From positions 62,001-126,000 of the forward strand of contig NZ_QWBU01000009.1 in NCBI RefSeq assembly GCF_003432075.1: a stretch of 64,000 nt of DNA, in the 5' to 3' direction. This document shows, piece by piece, positions 45,958 through 54,131 of this stretch (the first letter of the stretch is position 1; each line of letters begins with the position of its first letter). The stretch comes from Shinella sp. WSJ-2. Its GTDB lineage: Bacteria; Pseudomonadota; Alphaproteobacteria; Rhizobiales; Rhizobiaceae. A program made the position numbers and the translations under genes. The notes under the pieces were generated by a model. That model had not been told where the DNA came from and made no database searches. It saw only the letters and a list, made by a program, of their open reading frames with translations.

Positions 45958-48042
45958 TCAGTTCACAGGTTCGAAGACGGCGATGCTCGCGCCATAGACA
46001 GTGGCCGGGCTTTCCGCCGGGTGCTCGGCAAAGGCATCATCCGCCGCCCCGGTATCCAACACGCGCTTCCATACCGTAATGCCGTTCACCGAGGGCAACT
46101 GTACGGTGCAGTCGCCGCCGGCATTGCAGACGAGGAAGAGCTGATCCATACCCTCGCCGTTCGCCGGCTTGGAGAGGAAAAGCCCGAGCGCACGCAGATT
46201 GCTATCCGTCCAGGCGGCATCGGTCATGAAATTGCCATCCGGCATGTACCAGGCGATCTCGATCGAGCCGTCTTCCGCCGCGTCTCCCGTGAGAAAACGT
46301 TCCTGCCGCAGCGCCGGATGCGCCTTGCGGAACGCGATCGCGCCCTTGCAGAAATTCAGGAACGGATCGCCGAGCCCGCTCCAGTCCGTCCAGCCGATCT
46401 CGTTGTCCTGGCAATAGGCGTTGTTGTTGCCACCCTGGCTGTTTCCGAGTTCATCGCCGCCGAGCAGCATGGGCACGCCCTGGCTCAGCATCAGCGTCGC
46501 GATCATGTTGCGGCGCCGGCGGTCGCGGGCGGCGATGATGTCGGCGTTATCGGTCGCCCCTTCCGCGCCCAGATTGTGCGAATGGTTGTCGGAATGGCCG
46601 TCGCGATTGTCCTCGCCATTGGCCTCATTGTGCTTGCCGTCATAGGAGACGGTGTCCATGAGCGTGAAGCCGTCATGGGCGCTGATCAGGTTGACCGAGG
46701 AGGTCGCGCCGCGGTCGGAGTGGTTGAACTGCGGCGCCGAGCCGGTGAGGCGCGAGGCAAGGCCGGAAACCAGCCCGCCGTCGCCCTTCCAGAACCGGCG
46801 CACGTCGTCGCGGTACTTGTCGTTCCATTCGCGGAACGGATAGGGGAAGCCGCCGACCTGATAGCCGCCGTCGCCGACATCCCAGGGCTCGGCGATGAGC
46901 TTGACGCCTGACAGGATCGGGTCCTGCCGGATGGCGTCGAAGAAGGTGCCGTCGCGGTCGAATTCGATATGGCGCGTGCGACCGAGCGTGCTGGCCAGAT
47001 CGAAACGGAACCCGTCGACATGCATTGCGCTGACCCAGTAGCGCAGACTGTCCAGCACCATGCGCAGGACCATGGGATGGGCGATGTTGACGGTGTTGCC
47101 GGTGCCGGTCGTGTCGTAGGAATGGCGTGGATCGTCCGGCGACAGGCGATAGTAGCTGAGATTGTCGAGGCCGCGGAAGCTGAGGGTGGGACCACGCTCG
47201 GAGCCTTCGGCCGTGTGGTTGTACACCACATCCATGATGACCTCGATGCCAGCGGCATGGAAGCGCTTCACCATGGTCTTGAATTCGGTGATGGCCTTGC
47301 CGGAAAGGAAGCGCGGCTGCGGCGCGAAGAAGCCCAGCGTCTGGTAGCCCCAATAGTTGCGCAGGGCCTTTTCGAGCAGGTAGCGGTCATCCGGGAAATA
47401 CTGGATCGGCAGAAGTTCGATGGCGGAAATGCCCAGGTCGACGAGATGCTCGATGATCGCGTCGCTCGCCATGCCCATAAAGGTGCCGCGAAGCTCTTCG
47501 GGCACACCGGGATGGGTCATCGTCATGCCGCGCACATGGGCTTCATAGATGATCGTATCGGTCCAGGGGCGGCGGATGGCGGCGTCGCCCGCCCAGTCGA
47601 AATCCGGATCCTGTACCACGCCCTTTACCATGAAGGGTGCGCTGTCGCGCTCGTCGAAGGAGAGATCTTCCGCCGCATCGCCGATCTTGTAGCCATAAAG
47701 CGCATCGTCCCACTGGATTTCGCCGAGAACCTGCTTGGCATAAGGGTCGAGCAGCAGCTTGTTCGGATTGAAGCGATGACCGGCTTTCGGATCATAGGGC
47801 CCGTGCGCACGGTATCCATAGACGGTGCCCGGCTTCAGGCCGGCGATATAACCCGACCAGATGTCGCCCTCGCGCTTGGGCAAGGCCAAGCGCGCCGTCT
47901 CTTCTTTTCCGTCGGGAGAAAACAGACACAGCTCCACCTGCTCGGCATGAGCGGAAAAGACCGCGAAGTGCGTGCCGTCGCCAGTAAATTCGGCGCCAAG
48001 CTCCGGCTTGATGAAGTCGAGTTCGGAAAAAGAATAGCTCAT
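45958..48042 (-). CDS. glgX: Glycogen debranching enzyme (isoamylase-type, GH13)
   Basis: 694 residues: an N-terminal CBM48 domain (GTHFAVFSAHAEQVELCLF), GH13 barrel motifs VVYNHTAEG, the nucleophile region VDGFRFDLAST, AEPWD (acid) and SAHDGFTLMDTVSYDGKHNEANGEDNRDG, which is typical of GlgX. It removes alpha-1,6 branches from phosphorylase-trimmed glycogen. ATG 48042 gives the usual start. Divergent treZ and the shared EcfG-like promoter core suggest maltodextrin release for trehalose synthesis under stress. Topoisomerase IB follows. Confidence 0.94.
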   Translation of the reverse strand: MSYSFSELDFIKPELGAEFTGDGTHFAVFSAHAEQVELCLFSPDGKEETARLALPKREGDIWSGYIAGLKPGTVYGYRAHGPYDPKAGHRFNPNKLLLDPYAKQVLGEIQWDDALYGYKIGDAAEDLSFDERDSAPFMVKGVVQDPDFDWAGDAAIRRPWTDTIIYEAHVRGMTMTHPGVPEELRGTFMGMASDAIIEHLVDLGISAIELLPIQYFPDDRYLLEKALRNYWGYQTLGFFAPQPRFLSGKAITEFKTMVKRFHAAGIEVIMDVVYNHTAEGSERGPTLSFRGLDNLSYYRLSPDDPRHSYDTTGTGNTVNIAHPMVLRMVLDSLRYWVSAMHVDGFRFDLASTLGRTRHIEFDRDGTFFDAIRQDPILSGVKLIAEPWDVGDGGYQVGGFPYPFREWNDKYRDDVRRFWKGDGGLVSGLASRLTGSAPQFNHSDRGATSSVNLISAHDGFTLMDTVSYDGKHNEANGEDNRDGHSDNHSHNLGAEGATDNADIIAARDRRRRNMIATLMLSQGVPMLLGGDELGNSQGGNNNAYCQDNEIGWTDWSGLGDPFLNFCKGAIAFRKAHPALRQERFLTGDAAEDGSIEIAWYMPDGNFMTDAAWTDSNLRALGLFLSKPANGEGMDQLFLVCNAGGDCTVQLPSVNGITVWKRVLDTGAADDAFAEHPAESPATVYGASIAVFEPVN

Positions 48043-48171
48043 GCAATGCGTCCCCTTCGAGCGAGCAAATGACCTCCCCACATAAGACTGCGACAGGCTG
48101 CAGTCTCGGCCTTCTCACGTCCAGCGGTTCTCCACCGGACCGGTTATCAGGGCGCGAAAAGACAATGATGC

Positions 48172-48196
48172 AACGCGAAAAGATGCTGATTGTTCC
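48172..48196 (-). promoter_or_regulatory. EcfG-like promoter of glgX
   Basis: GGAAC-N16-CGTT on the minus strand, an exact match to the consensus, about 130 bp before glgX. Its -35 abuts that of the treZ promoter to form GTTCCGGAAC. Confidence 0.75.
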
Positions 48197-48221
48197 GGAA
48201 CAATTTGCTGCCCGCCCGGTT
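48197..48221 (+). promoter_or_regulatory. EcfG-like promoter of treZ
   Basis: GGAAC-N16-GGTT on the plus strand, 29 bp before treZ, back to back with the glgX promoter. Confidence 0.7.
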
Positions 48222-48249
48222 CGATCCTGTCGAATGAGAGAGGCAACGA

Positions 48250-50103
48250 ATGACGGAGCCATTGATGATGCAGCGCAGTTGGGGACCGGTTTTGGAGAAG
48301 GACGGTGGCGTCACGTTTCGCCTCTGGGCACCGGCCGAAGCGGCAGTCACACTTCTGGTCGAAGATCGGGAAATCTCCATGCGGCGAACCGAAGATGGCT
48401 GGCACAGCCGCCGGGCCGAGGCAAAGGCCGGCGACCGCTATGCCTTCCGCCTTGACGATGGCACCACGATACCGGACCCGGCCACGCACGCCCAGCTGGA
48501 CGATGTGGACGGCCTGTCGCTCATCGTCGATCATGGTGCCTTTGTCTGGCAACATCCCCACTGGACGGGGCGTCCCTGGGCGGAGACCGTTCTCTACGAA
48601 CTGCATATCGGCACCTTCACGCCGGAAGGTACCTTTCGGGCCGCGATCGACCGCCTGCCGCATCTGCGCGCGCTGGGCATCACCGCCGTCGAGCTCATGC
48701 CCGTTGCCCATTTCGCCGGCCGGCGCGGTTGGGGTTACGATGGTGTGCTGCTCCATGCCCCGCATCCGGCCTATGGAACGCCCGACGAATTGAAGGCCTT
48801 TGTCGACGCGGCCCATGGACAGGGCATGATGGTGCTGCTCGACGTCGTCTACAATCACTTCGGCCCGGTCGGGAACATGCTGCCACGCATCGCGCCTGAC
48901 TTCTTCCATCCCGAGCGGCACACGCCCTGGGGTGCGGCCATCGCCTTCGACGAACCGGCCGTTCGGCGCTACTTCATCGAGAATGCTCTGCAATGGGTCG
49001 TCGACTACCGCTTCGACGGGCTGCGGCTCGATGCGACCGAGCAGATAGAGGACACGAGCGAGACGCATCTTTTGATCGAGCTTGCGGAAACCGTGCGGGC
49101 AGCGGTCCCAAACCGGCACATTCACCTTGCCGTGGAAGACCAGCACAGCCGCAAGAGCCTGCTGAACCGCGACGGCGGCATCGTCAGGCACTACACCGCC
49201 GGCTGGAATGATGAATTCCACCATGCCCTGCATGTCGTCGCGACCGGTGAGACGGGCGGCTATTACGAAAACTTCCTCGACGATACGATCGGCACGCTTC
49301 GCGAGGCCACAGCCAAGGGCTTCGTGCATGCGGACCGCGCCAAGGATCGCGTCGGTCCGGCACCGCAGGATCCGCTTCCGCCCGACGTCAACATCAACTT
49401 CCTGCAGAACCACGACCAGATCGGCAACCGTGCTTTCGGCGACCGGTTGGGAAATCAAACCGGTCCCGACCTGCTCAAGGTCTTGACGGCGCTGCTGATG
49501 CTGTCCCCGCCAGTGCCGCTCGTGTTCATGGGCGAGGAATATGGCGAGGAGCAGCCCTTCCAGTTCTTTGCGGACTTCGAGGGAGAGCTTGCCCATGCGA
49601 CAAAAGAAGGTCGCGAGGCGGAAGCCGAAAAATTCGGTGGCATGCCGGACGGCAAGACCATGGCGGATCTGCCCGATCCGCTCTCGGAAGAAACCTTTAA
49701 GCGCTCGAAGCTTGACTGGTCGCGCGCCGTAACGCCAGAAGGTCGACAGCGGATGGAGTTTCTCCGCGAGCTGATCGATTTGCGCCAACGGTATATCGCG
49801 CCGCTGCTGAAGACAGGGACGGTCGAACCGCGTATCCTGCCTGCAGACGAGGGCATTGTCGCCATCGACTGGCGCTCGCCCTTCGGAACCCTCCTTCTTC
49901 GTGCCAATCTGCTGGAAGAGAACGTGACACCCTCCACTTTGCCCGGCGAAACGGTCTACAGCTTTTCGCCGGGCGCCAAGACCGGACCGTGGATATCCGT
50001 CGCCTTCGACAGGACACAGCGGATTTCGGAACCAAAACTGCCTTCGGCTGTTCCTACGGAGATGGATTTCGAGAGGTCCGCATGCATATCGGCGACATCA
50101 TGA
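48250..50103 (+). CDS. treZ: Malto-oligosyltrehalose trehalohydrolase
   Basis: 617 residues: an N-terminal carbohydrate-binding region (GGVTFRLWAPAEAAVTLLV) then GH13 motifs VLYELHIGTFTPEGTF, GYDGVLLHAPHPAYG, VVYNHFGPVGN, nucleophile in FDGLRLDATEQI, NHDQIGNRAFGDRL and FMGEEYGEEQPFQFF. It releases trehalose from maltooligosyl-trehalose made by TreY. No treY is in the window, so the partner must be elsewhere or the gene context has been split. ATG 48250 follows GAGAGAGGCAACG. Its end overlaps the CBS gene by 22 bp. Confidence 0.94.
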   Translation: MTEPLMMQRSWGPVLEKDGGVTFRLWAPAEAAVTLLVEDREISMRRTEDGWHSRRAEAKAGDRYAFRLDDGTTIPDPATHAQLDDVDGLSLIVDHGAFVWQHPHWTGRPWAETVLYELHIGTFTPEGTFRAAIDRLPHLRALGITAVELMPVAHFAGRRGWGYDGVLLHAPHPAYGTPDELKAFVDAAHGQGMMVLLDVVYNHFGPVGNMLPRIAPDFFHPERHTPWGAAIAFDEPAVRRYFIENALQWVVDYRFDGLRLDATEQIEDTSETHLLIELAETVRAAVPNRHIHLAVEDQHSRKSLLNRDGGIVRHYTAGWNDEFHHALHVVATGETGGYYENFLDDTIGTLREATAKGFVHADRAKDRVGPAPQDPLPPDVNINFLQNHDQIGNRAFGDRLGNQTGPDLLKVLTALLMLSPPVPLVFMGEEYGEEQPFQFFADFEGELAHATKEGREAEAEKFGGMPDGKTMADLPDPLSEETFKRSKLDWSRAVTPEGRQRMEFLRELIDLRQRYIAPLLKTGTVEPRILPADEGIVAIDWRSPFGTLLLRANLLEENVTPSTLPGETVYSFSPGAKTGPWISVAFDRTQRISEPKLPSAVPTEMDFERSACISATS

Positions 50104-50453
50104 CCCGCAATGTTCACCTCGTCCGCCCGGAGGAGACGTTGCAATATGCCGCCAGCCTCATGGCGGAGTGGGATATCGCCTTCTTGCCGGTCGCAGATGC
50201 CAGCGGTCTCGTCGGCACGCTGACGGACCGCGATATCATCCTGCGCGCCGTTGCTCCCGGTTTCGATGCCGAGACCACCAAGGTCTCCGACATCATGACC
50301 ACCAACATCACCTATTGTTACGACGACGAGGAGCCAGCCGGCGTGCTCGCCAACATGCAGTCGCTGCACCTGCGCCGCCTCGCCGTGCTGGACCGCCAGA
50401 ACCGACTTTCCGGCGTCGTGTCTCGCACGGACTTCAAACGCCATCAGATCTAG
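50082..50453 (+). CDS. CBS-domain pair protein (second)
   Basis: 123 residues: IGDIMTRNVHLVRPEETLQYAASLMAEWDIAFLPV...GTLTDRDII and VSDIMTTNITYCYDDEEPAGVLANMQSLHLRRLAVL...GVVSRTDF. GAGAGG precedes ATG 50082 inside treZ, so it is probably co-transcribed and stress induced. The convergent udgX stop shares the CTAG at 50450-50453. Confidence 0.87.
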   Translation: MHIGDIMTRNVHLVRPEETLQYAASLMAEWDIAFLPVADASGLVGTLTDRDIILRAVAPGFDAETTKVSDIMTTNITYCYDDEEPAGVLANMQSLHLRRLAVLDRQNRLSGVVSRTDFKRHQI

Positions 50454-51922
50454 CCGAGAAAGCCCTTGGCCAGATGGCCGACATCCCTGATGTCCTCGAG
50501 AAAGAGAGCCCGCTGGCGTCGGCGTTCGGCCTCGTCGGGTAGGCGCAGCAGGAATGAGGGGTGGATGGTCGGGTACAGCACGACATTGTCCTCCATCACA
50601 GCATCCCGCATTGATATCGGCCGACTGCGCACGTGACTGAGCGGCTGCCGGTCGCCCGTCAGCGCGTAAAAAGCCGTTGCGCCGAGAGCGACGATGATCT
50701 TGGGTTTGACGAATTCGATCTCCTTCGTCAGCCACCAACGGCAATGATCGATCTCGCCGCGATTCGGCTTTTCGTGGATGCGGCGCTTGCCACGCGGCTG
50801 GTATTTGAAATGCTTGACGGCGTTGGTCAGGTAGAGCGTCTCGCGCGCCAGGCCAGCCTCCTTGAGCACGCCGTCCAGCACTTTCCCGGCCGGGCCTACA
50901 AAGGGCCGGCCGGCAAGGTCTTCGTGATCGCCCGGCTGCTCGCCGACCATCATCATTGTCGCCGTTTCCCGACCTTCGCCGAAAACGGTCTGCGTCGCCG
51001 TGCAGTGCAGCGGGCAGCGCGTACAGCGCCGCGCCTCCTCGCGCAGCCCCTCCAGCGTGCCGGCTTCGGCAAAGTTGGCGGGCGGCATCGCTTGCGCAGC
51101 CTCCTGAAGCCGGTAGTGGAATGTCGGCGGATCGCTGGCGGCCCGCTCGGCCATGGCGCGCACATTCGCCTCCGCATTGGCAATCAGCTCGGGAATGAGG
51201 GATGCCTCGGGCAGATTGCGCCAGTATTTCTTCGGCATCTCCGCCTGCATGGCCTTCGTCTTCAACCGCGCCGGATTGAAAATGCTGGCATAATAGGTGC
51301 GCCAGAGCGCGTCGGTCGGATCACCATGGCCGGGGTTCTCGCCCGGCCGCATATCGGCGATCAGGCTTTCGCCGTCCCAGCTCGCCGTGCCCTTCGGCGT
51401 GGCGATAATCCAGTCCATATCTGCAAAGCGTCGACGGAAGAACGGCGCGGTGCGGGCGACGACGAAATGCGTCGGCTCGAACCAGGCAAAGAACCGCCGG
51501 CGGCCTTCCGCTTCGCCTGCAATTTCCTTGAACCGTACGAAGGCCGTCATCTTGTGGCTGTCGCGCGCCACGTTCTTGGCCAGCAACCGTGCCCAGGCGA
51601 CATCCTTGTCCGCCGTCAGTTCCAGCAGGCGCCGGTCGGATTGCAGGCGCCAGAGCAGGCGATAGAGCAGATGGAAACGCCCCGGTTCCGTATGGCACAC
51701 AACCGCCTCGGCCAGCGGAAGGAAGGCCTGCGGCACCACGAGCGGTGCGGCGGCGGCATCCGGCGGCGGCAGCTCCGGCATCGTGCTGGCCTCGAAGAGT
51801 TCTATGTCGCCCTTTATGCGCCAGTCCACCTCGCGCGGCGAAATGCCGGCGGAGGCAAGCGCGCGGGCGGCGTCGCGCCACTCGGAAAAATCACCGCGGG
51901 CGAGAAGCGGGATCGTCCACAT
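50450..51922 (-). CDS. udgX: UdgX-type uracil-DNA glycosylase fused to a DUF4130 (TIGR03915-like) domain
   Basis: About 490 residues. Residues about 1-270 match the DUF4130/TIGR03915 DNA-metabolism domain (LYRLLWRLQSD, FVRFKEI, ARTAPFFRRRFADMDWIIATP). The rest is a family 4-like UDG with Fe-S cysteines (CTRCPLHC plus a later Cys), GEQPGDHEDLAGRPFVGPAGK, and the UdgX-defining loop KRRIH (about 379-383), whose histidine forms a covalent bond with the deoxyribose after uracil removal in characterised UdgX. HPSFLL closes the active site. ATG 51922 shares one base with the radical SAM stop, so the pair is coupled. Confidence 0.93.
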   Translation of the reverse strand: MWTIPLLARGDFSEWRDAARALASAGISPREVDWRIKGDIELFEASTMPELPPPDAAAAPLVVPQAFLPLAEAVVCHTEPGRFHLLYRLLWRLQSDRRLLELTADKDVAWARLLAKNVARDSHKMTAFVRFKEIAGEAEGRRRFFAWFEPTHFVVARTAPFFRRRFADMDWIIATPKGTASWDGESLIADMRPGENPGHGDPTDALWRTYYASIFNPARLKTKAMQAEMPKKYWRNLPEASLIPELIANAEANVRAMAERAASDPPTFHYRLQEAAQAMPPANFAEAGTLEGLREEARRCTRCPLHCTATQTVFGEGRETATMMMVGEQPGDHEDLAGRPFVGPAGKVLDGVLKEAGLARETLYLTNAVKHFKYQPRGKRRIHEKPNRGEIDHCRWWLTKEIEFVKPKIIVALGATAFYALTGDRQPLSHVRSRPISMRDAVMEDNVVLYPTIHPSFLLRLPDEAERRRQRALFLEDIRDVGHLAKGFLG

Positions 51923-53151
51923 CACAGCAACGAAAGTTGTTCCGGCTTGCGCGCGAAGAGCGTTTTCAAGTCGGCGCGGTCGGCGAGCTTCAGCGGCGTC
52001 CAGCCCTCCGCCTCGATGAAGGCCTTCACCTTGCGCACGGACACGCCGAGCCGCGCCATATCCTCCAGCCGCAGGCGGCGGAAGCGGCGGCTGGAGAGGA
52101 TCGCATCGACCGTCTTCGTACCGAAGCCGGGCACGCGCAGCAGAGTTTCCTTCGCCGCCCTGTTGACGTCGACGGGGAAATCCTGCCGGTTGGCGAGCGC
52201 CCAGGCGAGCTTGGGGTCCATGTCGAGATCCAGCATACCGCCGGTCGCGGCCGTGATCTCGTCCACGCCGAAACCATAGAAACGATAGAGCCAGTCGGCC
52301 TGGTAGAGCCGGTGCTCGCGCACCAGCGGCGGCTTGATCAGCGGCAGCGCACGCGAGGCATCCGGGATGGGACTGAAGGCGGAATAATAGACGCGCTTCA
52401 GGCCATAGCTGCCATAAAGCCGGGCACTGGTCTTCAGGATGGTCGCATCGTCGGCGCCATCGGCGCCAACGATCATCTGCGTGCTCTGGCCGCTCGGCAC
52501 GAAACGCTTGCGGTGCTTGCTTTGCAAGGTCGGGTCATCGGCCGCCTCGATCTTGCGGCGCAGGTCCCCCATAGCGCGGCGGATGCCCTCGGGGCGCTTT
52601 TCCGGCGCGAAACGGCCGATGCCGGCATCCGTCGGCAGTTCGATATTGAGCGACAGACGATCGGCATAAAGCCCCGCCTCCTCGATCAATTCGGGTGCCG
52701 CATCGGGGATCGACTTGAGATGGATATAGCCGCGAAAACCATGCACTACGCGCAGGTCTTTCGCCACCCGCACCATTTCGCCCATCGTATGGTCAGGCGA
52801 GCGAATGATGCCCGAGGAGAGGAACAGGCCTTCGATGTAGTTGCGCCGGTAGAATTCCAGCGTCAGCCAGACCACCTCGTCCGGCGTGAAGCGGGCGCGC
52901 TCAACATTGCTCGACGAGCGGTTGATGCAATAAGCGCAGTCGAAGATGCAGAAATTGGTGAGCAGGATTTTCAGAAGCGAAATACAGCGCCCATCCGGCG
53001 CATAGGCGTGGCAAATGCCCGCCCCTTCGGTCGAGCCGAGACCACCGCTCTTTACGGAGTCGCGTTTGACGGTTCCACTCGACGCGCAGGAGGCATCGTA
53101 CTTGGCGGCATCCGACAGGATGGCCAAACGTTTCTGCAGCGATTTCTTCAT
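51922..53151 (-). CDS. Putative DNA modification/repair radical SAM protein (TIGR03916-like)
   Basis: 409 residues with the radical SAM cluster CIFDCAYC (Cys68/72/75), the family block GICHAYAPDGRCISLLKILLTNFC and GYIHLKSIPDA. A C-terminal helix-hairpin-helix DNA-binding segment follows (LLRVPGFGTKTVDAILSSRRFRRLRLEDMARLGV). The family is known to pair with UDG-like genes, but its chemistry is unknown. It is the first gene of the pair; the LexA box at 53156 sits 5 bp before its start codon, which predicts SOS induction. Confidence 0.92.
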   Translation of the reverse strand: MKKSLQKRLAILSDAAKYDASCASSGTVKRDSVKSGGLGSTEGAGICHAYAPDGRCISLLKILLTNFCIFDCAYCINRSSSNVERARFTPDEVVWLTLEFYRRNYIEGLFLSSGIIRSPDHTMGEMVRVAKDLRVVHGFRGYIHLKSIPDAAPELIEEAGLYADRLSLNIELPTDAGIGRFAPEKRPEGIRRAMGDLRRKIEAADDPTLQSKHRKRFVPSGQSTQMIVGADGADDATILKTSARLYGSYGLKRVYYSAFSPIPDASRALPLIKPPLVREHRLYQADWLYRFYGFGVDEITAATGGMLDLDMDPKLAWALANRQDFPVDVNRAAKETLLRVPGFGTKTVDAILSSRRFRRLRLEDMARLGVSVRKVKAFIEAEGWTPLKLADRADLKTLFARKPEQLSLL

Positions 53152-53155
53152 ATCT

Positions 53156-53170
53156 GTTCACTATATGTTC
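53156..53170 (-). promoter_or_regulatory. LexA box (alphaproteobacterial type) of the radical SAM-udgX operon
   Basis: GTTC-ACTATAT-GTTC (GTTC-N7-GTTC) lies between the start codon and a TTGACA -35 (53181-53186, read leftwards), covering the likely -10 TATAGT region. This is the classic repression position. Confidence 0.88.
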
Positions 53171-53270
53171 TTCTTCTCACTGTCAAGCACGGGATTTGCG
53201 CACTGCGGGGTATGGAACTTTTTTCGCCATCCCTGATTGTATGGAGAGGAACACCGGACGGAGGTTCGTC

Positions 53271-53525
53271 ATGGAAGACGCTCACAATTGGCCGATGCCC
53301 GTCGTTGTCGCCAACGACGAAGCGAAATCCTTCGTGGTCGTGCGCAGTTCGCTCGAGGCGGCCGCCTATCTCCTGGAATTCTGGCCAAAACAACACGGCG
53401 ATGCCTTCTTCAATGCCATCCGCATTTGCGCCGATGCGCTCGACGGCGATGTCGAGGATGAGGATGTGCGCGACGCCTTTCTGGCCGCCGCCTACGATGC
53501 GAATATCGCCATCACCGTTCATTGA
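53271..53525 (+). CDS. DUF982 protein (second copy)
   Basis: 84 residues: PVVVANDEAKSFVVVRSSLEAAAYLLEFWPKQHGDAFFNAIRIC and VRDAFLAAAYDANI, the DUF982 layout. It differs from the copy at 43718 in length and N-terminus. ATG 53271 follows GGAGG. A GGAAC-N16-GATT element (53214-53238) is a poor EcfG match. It is transcribed away from the repair operon. Confidence 0.83.
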   Translation: MEDAHNWPMPVVVANDEAKSFVVVRSSLEAAAYLLEFWPKQHGDAFFNAIRICADALDGDVEDEDVRDAFLAAAYDANIAITVH

Positions 53526-53572
53526 GACGCGCGCGGCCGACCCGGCGTTAACGCCGGGCCGCCATGATGCAT

Positions 53573-54067
53573 TTATTCATCGACATCGCTGGGAATATGG
53601 CTGTCGACGCCGCGCGTCATCAGGCGTTCCGCCCGAACGCCGCGCACGCCCTTGACGCGCCGCACGACACCGATGAGATGGCGGCGGTCTTCGTCGCTAT
53701 CAACGGAACCATCGAGATCGGCGATACCGCCGCGGATGGCGATCTCGATCAGATCAAGATCGAAGCGACCGTCTTCTTCAAGGCTCAGTGCGATGCGCTC
53801 TTCCAGATCGTCGTCGGCAATCGTGTCGGCCTCGTCGTCGGAGAATGGCAGCGGTGCACCATCGACATCCCGCAGTTCGGGATCGCCGGCAACTTCCACG
53901 CCCTTGTTGTCCAGCTGCTCGAGATTAGCGCCCGCAGTGCCGTAGGGCGCATTCCTGGCGGCCTTGCGATCACCATCGCTGTCCGCATAGGGCCAGCCGT
54001 CGCGAATATCGCGCTGTTCGTAATCGCGGAAATCGTCCTCGCGGGAGGCTTGTTTGCGGTCGCCCAT
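53573..54067 (-). CDS. BON-domain protein
   Basis: 164 residues: an acidic, disordered N-terminal 75 residues (DDFRDYEQRDIRDGWPYADSD) and a BON domain from about 85 (DDDLEERIALSLEEDGRFDLDLIEIAIRGGIADLDGSVDSDEDRRHLIGVVRRVKGVRGVRAERL). BON domains bind membranes or ligands; this one lacks a signal peptide. An EcfG-like promoter lies 36-61 bp upstream. Confidence 0.85.
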   Translation of the reverse strand: MGDRKQASREDDFRDYEQRDIRDGWPYADSDGDRKAARNAPYGTAGANLEQLDNKGVEVAGDPELRDVDGAPLPFSDDEADTIADDDLEERIALSLEEDGRFDLDLIEIAIRGGIADLDGSVDSDEDRRHLIGVVRRVKGVRGVRAERLMTRGVDSHIPSDVDE

Positions 54068-54102
54068 TGTTTTGCTCCATCGGTTTCAGATGATGGAGCC
54101 CG

Positions 54103-54128
54103 AACTGCGCAGGGCAGCGCTTTGTTCC
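54103..54128 (-). promoter_or_regulatory. EcfG-like promoter of the BON gene
   Basis: GGAAC-N17-AGTT reading toward 54067, just after the phosphatase gene. Confidence 0.6.
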
Positions 54129-54131
54129 GCC

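Noticed and set aside
53214-53238. EcfG promoter for the second DUF982 gene
   Set aside because: GGAAC is present but the -10 reads GATT, too weak to annotate.
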